Positions 1 through 5,580 of a DNA stretch of 19,318 nt are shown here, in pieces; positions within the stretch are counted from its first letter, which is position 1; every line of letters begins with the position of its first letter. The notes beneath the pieces are model-generated. The model ran no database searches. It worked only from the letters and a program-made list of their open reading frames with translations, and was not told where the DNA came from. Location: assembly GCA_002361485.1 (NCBI GenBank), contig DESZ01000029.1, positions 1 to 19,318 on the forward strand, read 5' to 3'. The translations under genes were made by a program, and so were the position numbers. This DNA is from Cyanobacteria bacterium UBA3301. GTDB taxonomy: Bacteria; Cyanobacteriota; Vampirovibrionia; Gastranaerophilales; Gastranaerophilaceae.

Positions 1-564
1 AGAATTGATTCTGATCCTATGCACACTGTTCAGATTAACCCGTCAATAAGATTTATAGGAAACACTAAAGGCGGATGGCAGCCTTATGCGTCTGTAGGTA
101 TGGTTTGGAATTTACTTAACGAAACTAATGCAACTGCAGATGGGGTAAAACTTCCTGAAATGCATACAAAACCTTATATAGAATATGGTGTCGGGTTGCA
201 AAGAACCTGGGCGGATAAATTCTCTGCTTACGGGCAAGCTATGTTAAGACACGGAGGAAGAAACGGTGTTGCATTAACCTTCGGTTTCAGATGGGCGATA
301 GGTAAAGGGGTAAATGACAAACAAAAAGTACAAAAAGATTCAAAGATATCAGGAAGACATGAAGTCAAAAGGGCAAGCAAAACCCTCTCCCACCAAAATG
401 AACCTGCGGCTGAGGGGAACAGAAAAGTTCTAAAACAACTTTCTCCAACACAAAGACAAAAATTAGCAAACACCACTACTATCGGGAATAATATTTACCC
501 CAAAAAAGCACATCTTGAACATACAACCCGCACTGCTATGAATGCAAATGTTGAAAAGTTATAA
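1..564 (+). CDS. C-terminal part of an outer-membrane beta-barrel (autotransporter-like) protein, 5' end outside window
   Basis: The reading frame is open from base 1, so the gene starts outside the window; the first internal ATG is at 19. Roughly the first 100 visible residues alternate polar and hydrophobic/aromatic positions like the last strands of an autotransporter or porin barrel: WQPYASVGMVWN, then YIEYGVGLQRTW, a strand around SAYGQAMLRHGG, and a closing strand VALTFGFRWAIG. Such barrels sit in the outer membrane and normally end at the last aromatic strand. Here about 80 hydrophilic, Lys/Gln/Asn/Thr-rich residues follow (from about base 307). The stop lies two bases from the atpC stop, so the genes converge with no room for a terminator between them. 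The passenger or function is unknown. The barrel assignment is by strand pattern only. Confidence 0.6.
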   Translation, partial: RIDSDPMHTVQINPSIRFIGNTKGGWQPYASVGMVWNLLNETNATADGVKLPEMHTKPYIEYGVGLQRTWADKFSAYGQAMLRHGGRNGVALTFGFRWAIGKGVNDKQKVQKDSKISGRHEVKRASKTLSHQNEPAAEGNRKVLKQLSPTQRQKLANTTTIGNNIYPKKAHLEHTTRTAMNANVEKL

Positions 565-566
565 AT

Positions 567-965
567 TTACTCTACTTCATTAAGTTTTGCTTTTAAGCGC
601 GCTTTTGCTCGTGCAATGGAAGCTTCTGCACGCTTTGCATCTATACGTGCTTCCGCATCTTTGCGCTTTCTGCGCGCACGCTCCAATGCTTCGCGAGCTC
701 GCATTTCATCGATTTCGTCACCTGATTCGGCTAAAGTTGTCAATATCAAACATTCATCATCCTTAAATTGCAAGATCCCGCCCATTACTGAAAAGGATTT
801 TTGTTGGTTTCCTTTTTTTATCTTCGTTACACCTATATCCAACGCGGACATCATAGGTATATGTCCCTTCAAAATTCCGAATTCGCCATCAACACCGCGA
901 GAATATATTTCATCCACTTCATCGTCAAAAACTACGCGTTCTTGAGTTATAATTTTTAATTTCAT
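567..965 (-). CDS. atpC: F1Fo ATP synthase epsilon subunit
   Basis: Epsilon subunit of the F1 central stalk, which couples rotation to catalysis and restrains ATP hydrolysis. At 132 residues it has the usual length. The N-terminal beta-sandwich carries the family motif GEFGILKGHIPMMSAL (about residues 28-43), followed by FSVMGGILQF and VDEIYS-type strands; residues from about 85 form the two-helix C-terminal domain, here very rich in Arg, Ala and Glu. AGGGA stands 7 bases before the ATG. It follows atpD by 78 bases on the same strand, with the two genes apart from any other atp gene, as in cyanobacteria. The spacer contains two TATAAT strings on the minus strand, so an internal promoter is possible. 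No terminator is visible after the stop, which abuts the convergent barrel gene. Confidence 0.96.
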   Translation of the reverse strand: MKLKIITQERVVFDDEVDEIYSRGVDGEFGILKGHIPMMSALDIGVTKIKKGNQQKSFSVMGGILQFKDDECLILTTLAESGDEIDEMRAREALERARRKRKDAEARIDAKRAEASIARAKARLKAKLNEVE

Positions 966-1043
966 AATAATCCCTTTTAAGAAACCTTTAAAATTATACT
1001 TGTATTATAAGCCTGACTTATTGTCCTCTTATCTTCTTGTCTT

Positions 1044-2447
1044 CTATACCATTTCTTTAGCTTTTTCGACGGCCTCTTCTATAGTTCCCACCATATAAAA
1101 AGCTTGTTCAGGTAAATCATCATATTTACCTTCAATAATTTCTTTAAAGCCATGAACCGTATCTTCAACTTTTACATATTTCCCTTTATTTCCGCTGAAT
1201 TGTTCGGCAACAAAGAACGGTTGAGATAAGAATCTTTGAATTTTTCTTGCGCGATTTACGGTTTCCTTATCTTCTTCAGACAATTCGTCCATACCCAAAA
1301 TCGCAATCAAGTCCTGCAAATCTTTATATTTTTGAAGAATTTCAAGAACTCGTCTGGTAACCTCATAATGTTCTTCCCCGACGATATTCGGATCTAAAGC
1401 CCTTGAATTTGATTCTAACGGATCAACCGCAGGATAAATACCTAAAGATGCAATATCTCTTGATAATACCGTAGAAGCGTCCAAATGCGAGAATGTCGTT
1501 GCCGGTGCAGGGTCTGTTAAGTCATCGGCAGGAACATAAATAGCTTGAACAGATGTAATAGAACCATCTTTGGTTGATGTAATTCTTTCTTGCAATTCAC
1601 CCATTTCTGTTGCAAGTGTCGGCTGATACCCAACAGCAGACGGCATACGTCCTAACAATGCGGAAACTTCTGAACCGGCCTGAGTAAACCTGAATATATT
1701 ATCTATAAATAACAATACATCCTGTTTTGAATAATCTCTAAAGTACTCAGCAGCAGTCAATGCTGATAAACCGACTCTCATTCTGGCTCCGGGCGGTTCA
1801 TTCATCTGACCGTATATAAGTCCTACTTTATTAATTACGCCGCTTTCTTTAAATTCGTTCCATAAATCGTTACCTTCACGGGTTCTTTCTCCGACACCGC
1901 CAAATACAGACACCCCGTTATGCGCCATTGCTATATTATGTATCAATTCTTGGATAAGTACGGTTTTTCCGACACCTGCACCACCAAACAAACCGATTTT
2001 CCCGCCTTTTTGATATGGCTGCAAAAGGTCAATCGCTTTTATTCCTGTTTCAAGAATTTCAACGTCTGTATTTTGCTCAATAAGTGACGGAGCATCTCTG
2101 TGAATCGGTAAATATGTATCCGTTTCAATCGGACCTGCGTTATCAACGGCATCACCCGTTACATTCAATATTCTGCCTAAAATTGCATTCCCGACAGGTA
2201 TTTTTATCGGTTCGTTTGTATTAATAACCTTCATTCCGCGCTGCAATCCGTCGGTCGAAGACATTGCTACCGTTCTTACTATATTAGAACCAAGCATTTG
2301 CTCTACTTCGGTTACTATTTTTGTACCATCCTCTTTATAAATATTTAATGCCGTGTATATGCTCGGCAAATTTCCGTCAGGAAATTCAACGTCTATAACA
2401 GGCCCGATAATCTTTGTTATTACCCCTTCTGCAGTCAATGTTTCCAT
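1044..2447 (-). CDS. atpD: F1Fo ATP synthase beta subunit
   Basis: Catalytic beta subunit of the F1 sector, which makes ATP from ADP and phosphate using rotation of the gamma shaft. At 467 residues it is full length. Visible motifs: P-loop GGAGVGKT (155-162), GERTREGNDL with the catalytic glutamate (186-195), Walker B LLFIDN (245-250), the alpha/beta family signature PAVDPLESNS (339-348) and DELSEED (387-393). All key residues are present, so the enzyme should be active. The start ATG has AGGAG 9 bases upstream. A TATAAT on the minus strand at 2483-2488 could give a short leader, so atpD-atpC may have its own promoter as well as read-through from coaD. The alpha, gamma, delta and Fo genes are not in the window. 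Confidence 0.98.
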   Translation of the reverse strand: METLTAEGVITKIIGPVIDVEFPDGNLPSIYTALNIYKEDGTKIVTEVEQMLGSNIVRTVAMSSTDGLQRGMKVINTNEPIKIPVGNAILGRILNVTGDAVDNAGPIETDTYLPIHRDAPSLIEQNTDVEILETGIKAIDLLQPYQKGGKIGLFGGAGVGKTVLIQELIHNIAMAHNGVSVFGGVGERTREGNDLWNEFKESGVINKVGLIYGQMNEPPGARMRVGLSALTAAEYFRDYSKQDVLLFIDNIFRFTQAGSEVSALLGRMPSAVGYQPTLATEMGELQERITSTKDGSITSVQAIYVPADDLTDPAPATTFSHLDASTVLSRDIASLGIYPAVDPLESNSRALDPNIVGEEHYEVTRRVLEILQKYKDLQDLIAILGMDELSEEDKETVNRARKIQRFLSQPFFVAEQFSGNKGKYVKVEDTVHGFKEIIEGKYDDLPEQAFYMVGTIEEAVEKAKEMV

Positions 2448-2482
2448 TATTTTGCTCTCCTATCAAATCCCTACGCACATTT

Positions 2483-2488
2483 ATTATA
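2483..2488 (-). promoter_or_regulatory. Candidate -10 box of an atpD-atpC promoter
   Basis: Exact TATAAT on the minus strand, 35 bases before the atpD ATG, in the 76-base gap after the secreted-protein gene. The best -35 is a poor TTACTA 16 bases upstream. AT-rich DNA makes chance matches common, so support is modest. Confidence 0.35.
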
Positions 2489-2523
2489 CAATAAATTTAT
2501 TTTTTAGTAAGAGTTTGATAAAT

Positions 2524-3051
2524 TTATTTTACAATTTTTCTTGTCATGATAACTTTCCCCGACTCATCATAACAATTTTCATTCACCCAATGCCCTAACA
2601 ATTTACCTAGCGGACTGAAAATAAAGGTTTCATTTTCAGAAACACGCATTGACATATTCACAAGTTCTCCCTCAGGAGTATATTTATAAGAGCGGTACGG
2701 ATACGATAATGAGGTTTTTATTTCGGTATTTATAAGCGTTCCGGATTTGTCATAATACCATACATGTTTAGGATCATTGTAATAATTTATTGCATAAGTA
2801 TCGTCCGAAAACAATCCTAATGTTCTGTCATTTAATTTTGTTATTCCTTTTAGTAACGAAGAATAATTCTCTTGGTGATTGGTATCAACATAATTTTTTG
2901 AAGTCAGAAAAAAATCTGCTTCCGGTATATTGTTACGCAATTCAATAAGAGCATCCTGCGCACTATACTGCACTCCTCCGGTTATGGTTTGCCCGTTTAC
3001 AACCCCTATAAGAAAACAAAAAACAAATATTACGCTTAAAACTCTTTTCAT
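2524..3051 (-). CDS. Small secreted protein of unknown function
   Basis: I do not recognise this 175-residue protein. It starts with a clear signal peptide: MKR, a hydrophobic core VLSVIFVFCFLIGVV, then NGQ as the likely cleavage region, so it is exported to the periplasm or surface. The mature part is polar and rich in Tyr, Asn, Ser and Lys, and holds three spaced motifs of the type Y-D-(K/E)-S-G or S-P-L-G-K-L (WYYDKSGTLIN, KYTPEGELVN, FIFSPLGKLLG), loosely like the short hairpin repeats of MORN- or YwqK-type proteins. A TTG 27 bases further upstream (3076-3078) would place IIIII before the signal peptide; the ATG at 3049-3051 fits a signal peptide better, though neither has a good ribosome site. 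It lies between coaD (51-base gap) and atpD on the same strand. Confidence 0.75.
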   Translation of the reverse strand: MKRVLSVIFVFCFLIGVVNGQTITGGVQYSAQDALIELRNNIPEADFFLTSKNYVDTNHQENYSSLLKGITKLNDRTLGLFSDDTYAINYYNDPKHVWYYDKSGTLINTEIKTSLSYPYRSYKYTPEGELVNMSMRVSENETFIFSPLGKLLGHWVNENCYDESGKVIMTRKIVK

Positions 3052-3102
3052 ATCAATAATTATAATTATTAATTCCAAAAAGTCATCGCCTGAATATACT
3101 GA

Positions 3103-3576
3103 TTAATTCTTTGATATTAAATACTCACAAACAACATTCGGTACGAATTTTGAGATATCTCCGCCATTTTGTAAAATTTCTTTTATCGCACTAGATGATA
3201 TAAAGTTGTATTCAGGCTTTGTTGTCAAAAATACCGTTTTTATATCCGCACATAAAGCTTTGTTTGTCTGAGATAATTGCATTTCAAACTCAAAATCGGA
3301 AACTGCCCTCAAACCCCGTATCAAAACATTTGCTCCGCGTTTTTTGGCATATTCTATTGTCAATCCATCGAATGAATCCACCTCTACATTTGTGAACTCT
3401 TTTATACTGGAATTTATAAGTTCTACACGCTCTGAAACCGATAAAAAGCTCTTTTTTGCCGAATTATTTGCAACTGCAATAATTACTTTATCAAAAATTT
3501 CGGAGGCATTTTTTACAATATCCAAATGCCCGTAAGTTATAGGGTCAAAGCTACCCGGATATATAGCAATCTTCAT
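3103..3576 (-). CDS. coaD: Phosphopantetheine adenylyltransferase
   Basis: CoaD transfers AMP from ATP to 4'-phosphopantetheine, giving dephospho-CoA, the fourth step of coenzyme A synthesis in the cytoplasm. At 157 residues it is of standard length. The nucleotidyltransferase fold is marked by YPGSFDPITYGH at the N terminus, with the T/H-x-G-H motif at about residues 14-17, by RGLRAVSDFEFE in the middle and by the ISSSAIKEI motif near the C terminus. The ATG is preceded by AAAGGAG at 6 bases. An extended -10 (TGGTATAAT, minus strand, 3597-3605) would give a leader of only about 14 bases. It is the first gene of the minus-strand run coaD - secreted protein - atpD - atpC. Confidence 0.96.
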   Translation of the reverse strand: MKIAIYPGSFDPITYGHLDIVKNASEIFDKVIIAVANNSAKKSFLSVSERVELINSSIKEFTNVEVDSFDGLTIEYAKKRGANVLIRGLRAVSDFEFEMQLSQTNKALCADIKTVFLTTKPEYNFISSSAIKEILQNGGDISKFVPNVVCEYLISKN

Positions 3577-3596
3577 ATGTTTCTCCTTTGATAGGG

Positions 3597-3605
3597 ATTA
3601 TACCA
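3597..3605 (-). promoter_or_regulatory. Extended -10 promoter of coaD
   Basis: The minus strand reads TGGTATAAT, a TGn extension plus a perfect -10 box, ending about 20 bases before the coaD ATG. There is no good -35, as is usual for extended -10 promoters. The predicted leader is about 14 bases and includes the AAAGGAG ribosome site. Confidence 0.55.
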
Positions 3606-3724
3606 TAAAATTAATTTATCGTTTTAATATCTTCTACCGCCAAACCATGTTAAATTTTGTAACGACATGTTTAAAAGAAAGCAATTAATCATATACGGCA
3701 TACTTTATTTATATATAAGAGGTA

Positions 3725-3838
3725 TATAATTTTTATAAATTATATAAAAACTACCTTCTACTTTCTACCTACTAACCTTTTACACGAGGAATTGTAACAG
3801 ATTCCAAGGAGCTTCTTATTATAAGGAGCTTTTTTTTT
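3725..3838 (+). ncRNA. Candidate small RNA ending at an orphan terminator
   Basis: The gap between coaD and the protease gene (3577-3856) has no open frame of note but contains a perfect TATAAT at 3725-3730 on the plus strand and, about 80 bases on, a good terminator. A transcript from about 3737 to 3838 would be about 100 nt: a pyrimidine-rich, probably unpaired 5' half (CTACC/CTACTTTC runs, 3751-3780), a small hairpin GGAAT/ATTCC (3788-3792 with 3801-3805), then the terminator. The -35 is poor. No known RNA family was recognised. The main argument is that a plus-strand terminator sits here with no plus-strand gene before it. Confidence 0.35.
3808..3838 (+). terminator. Intrinsic terminator with no upstream plus-strand gene
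   Basis: Stem AGCTTCTT / AAGGAGCT (3810-3817 with 3823-3830, one G-U pair), loop ATTAT, followed by nine T on the plus strand. On the minus strand the T run would lie before the stem, so it does not serve the protease gene that ends at 3857. Confidence 0.75.
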
Positions 3839-3856
3839 GGAGAATTTATATTTATA

Positions 3857-4540
3857 TTATTTTTTCGTTTTTGTATTCAACAATTTAGTTTTATCAACAG
3901 TTGCAATAAATTTTACAGCCTCATTCGACGGAATGGCAAAGCCTATACCTATGTTTGAAATATTATGATCCGGATTATAAATAGATTGGTTTATTCCTAT
4001 GACCTCACCCGCGGAATTTAATAAAGGTCCGCCCGAACAACCGGGGTTTATCGCGGCATCGGTTTGGAAGCGATTTTTGGTATAATCAATACGAGAAATT
4101 ATACCTTGAGTTAATGTGTTGGAAAATCCGAAAGGATTACCGATTGTCAAAACTTTTTGCCCTACCTTAACCTCCTCGGAATCCCCAAATGATACCGTTA
4201 CTAAATTTGTGCTTGGTTCAATTTTTAATAACGCTAAATCTTTTTTATCAGCCATTTTAGCAATAAATTTTGCTTTATAAGTCTGTCCGTTATATGTAGT
4301 AACCTCTATACTTTTTGCACCTTCGACCACATGCGAACCTGTTAAAATAAGTCCTTCTCGAGTAACAATACAGCCTGTCCCTGCTGATACTCCGTCTTTT
4401 ACTTGAGCTTCTACAGAAACAATTGCAGGAGAAATTTTTTCATATACCGAGATGTTTATAACTTCGTCCTTATCAAAATTCTGAGCCGAACACGACGGTG
4501 AAATCGCTAAAAGAACAAATATTATAATTATTTTTTTCAT
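3857..4540 (-). CDS. HtrA/DegP-like trypsin-family serine protease, no PDZ domain
   Basis: A 227-residue exported protease of family S1C. Residues 1-20 form a signal peptide ending near SCSAQ; a lipoprotein signal is possible but the lipobox is poor. The catalytic triad is visible: His70 in LTGSHVV, Asp101 in KKDLALLKI and Ser169 in NPGCSGGPL, together with GQKVLTIGNPFGFSNTLTQGIIS typical of DegP/DegQ/HtrA. Unlike these it stops right after the protease domain, so it lacks the PDZ domains used for substrate recognition and oligomer control. The residue before the nucleophile is Cys rather than the usual Asn. GAGG precedes the ATG by 7 bases and a promoter lies at 4561-4589. It probably degrades or processes envelope proteins; whether it acts alone is not shown by the sequence. 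Confidence 0.9.
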   Translation of the reverse strand: MKKIIIIFVLLAISPSCSAQNFDKDEVINISVYEKISPAIVSVEAQVKDGVSAGTGCIVTREGLILTGSHVVEGAKSIEVTTYNGQTYKAKFIAKMADKKDLALLKIEPSTNLVTVSFGDSEEVKVGQKVLTIGNPFGFSNTLTQGIISRIDYTKNRFQTDAAINPGCSGGPLLNSAGEVIGINQSIYNPDHNISNIGIGFAIPSNEAVKFIATVDKTKLLNTKTKK

Positions 4541-4560
4541 AGTTGCCTCAATTTGTACGC

Positions 4561-4589
4561 AATATAATAATTCCTTATACGAACGGCAA
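4561..4589 (-). promoter_or_regulatory. Promoter of the HtrA-like protease gene
   Basis: Minus strand: -35 TTGCCG (4584-4589), 17-base spacer, -10 TATATT (4561-4566), 20 bases before the ATG at 4540. It is back to back with the ycf23 promoter at 4627-4655. Confidence 0.6.
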
Positions 4590-4626
4590 AAACCATACTC
4601 ATATATGGGTTTTATGAGGTTGCTTC

Positions 4627-4655
4627 TTGCAAATATTAAAATAATAATGTATAAT
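4627..4655 (+). promoter_or_regulatory. Promoter of ycf23
   Basis: -35 TTGCAA (4627-4632), exactly 17 bases, -10 TATAAT (4650-4655). Transcription would start near 4662 and give a leader of about 110 bases before the ATG at 4772. I saw no clear riboswitch or strong hairpin in that leader. Confidence 0.7.
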
Positions 4656-4771
4656 TATTACAAAAGTTGAAAAGGCGAGCAGTTAAACGATTTAGACGTT
4701 GTTATGCTTTTAAACTAAAAATAGGACACAGATTAAGTTATACTTAAGAGAAAATATAAAAGGAGAAGATT

Positions 4772-5530
4772 ATGTCAAGAATTGATTTATTCAAACAACA
4801 TTTAGAAGAAAAACGTGCAGTAAAAATTATCGCAGGTATTGATAACTATGATATCGAGAATATTAAAAAAGTAGTTTCTGCAGCAGAAAAATCCGGCGCA
4901 AGTGCAGTTGATATTTGCGCAAGAGAAGATATAATCTCTGAAATACGTTCAATGACAGATATGCCAATATTTGTATCTTCAATTGTTCCGTCAGAATTGG
5001 TAAAAGCGGTTGAGTTAGGGGCAGATGCAATTGAACTAGGTAATTTTGATGTTTTATATAAAACTGGCAAAACATTTACTGCAGGAGAAGTTTTACATTT
5101 AGTTCAAGAAACTCGTTCATTATTGGGTGATAGAGATGTATTTTTCTCTGTTACTGTTCCGGGTGAAATTTCTATTTCTGAACAAATCGAAATGGCACAT
5201 AAATTGGAAGAAATGGGCATTGATTTAATTCAAACAGAAGGACACTATACATCAACTTCTGAATTGGAAGGAGCAAGAGCATTGATGGATAGAGCAGAAT
5301 TAACACTATCAAACACTGTTGAATTAGTAAGAAATGTTGATATACCTGTAATGACTGCAACAGGTATTAATCCTACAACAGCACCTTTTGCTTTCGCCGC
5401 AGGAGCAAGCGCAATCGGATGCGGTTCATGCGTTAATAAATTAACATCAGAAATTGCTATGATAGCAACTTCTTCAGCATTAGTGGAAATTGCAAGCAGA
5501 AATGCTTCTAAAGTTGCCCAAATGGTATAA
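4772..5530 (+). CDS. ycf23: Ycf23/DUF561 family protein (TIM-barrel-like)
   Basis: 252 residues with the succession of short hydrophobic strands and helices expected for a phosphate-binding (beta/alpha)8 barrel: KIIAGIDN (18-25), SGASAVDICA (41-50), ADAIELGNFD (84-93), TVPG (128-131), DLIQTEG (141-147), VMTATGIN (193-200) and GASAIGCGSCVN (211-222). I recognise this as the DUF561/Ycf23 family, conserved in cyanobacteria and encoded in many algal plastids; its reaction is unknown. AGGAG lies 6 bases before the ATG, a consensus promoter lies at 4627-4655, and a perfect terminator follows, so it is a single-gene transcript. Its codon use is strongly AT-biased and its promoter strong, suggesting good expression. 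The symbol rests on sequence memory, not on a search. Confidence 0.85.
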   Translation: MSRIDLFKQHLEEKRAVKIIAGIDNYDIENIKKVVSAAEKSGASAVDICAREDIISEIRSMTDMPIFVSSIVPSELVKAVELGADAIELGNFDVLYKTGKTFTAGEVLHLVQETRSLLGDRDVFFSVTVPGEISISEQIEMAHKLEEMGIDLIQTEGHYTSTSELEGARALMDRAELTLSNTVELVRNVDIPVMTATGINPTTAPFAFAAGASAIGCGSCVNKLTSEIAMIATSSALVEIASRNASKVAQMV

Positions 5531-5546
5531 ACTATATAAAAGATTT

Positions 5547-5580
5547 AAAAACAGCTCATCTTTAAAGATGAGCTGTTTTT
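5547..5580. terminator. Bidirectional terminator between ycf23 and the M16 protease gene
   Basis: Perfect 34-base palindrome with arms AAAAACAGCTCATCTTT and its complement. The outer A and T runs give a T tract on both strands, so it ends both convergent genes. The outer bases overlap the stop codon of the minus-strand protease gene (5579-5581). Confidence 0.93.

Noticed and set aside
383..416. CCCTC/GAGGG arms as a terminator of atpC
   Set aside because: Short interrupted stem without T run on the needed strand, and 150 bases into the neighbouring gene.
616..945. Open frame of 109 codons opposite atpC
   Set aside because: Antisense of a confidently identified gene; Ser/Arg-rich composition follows from the atpC codons.
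3052..3078. TTG start for the secreted protein gene
   Set aside because: It would put five isoleucines and an Asp before a well-formed signal peptide; the ATG at 3049-3051 fits better.
3577..3856. tRNA or other standard RNA gene in the gap
   Set aside because: No cloverleaf, T-loop word or known RNA signature was found on either strand.
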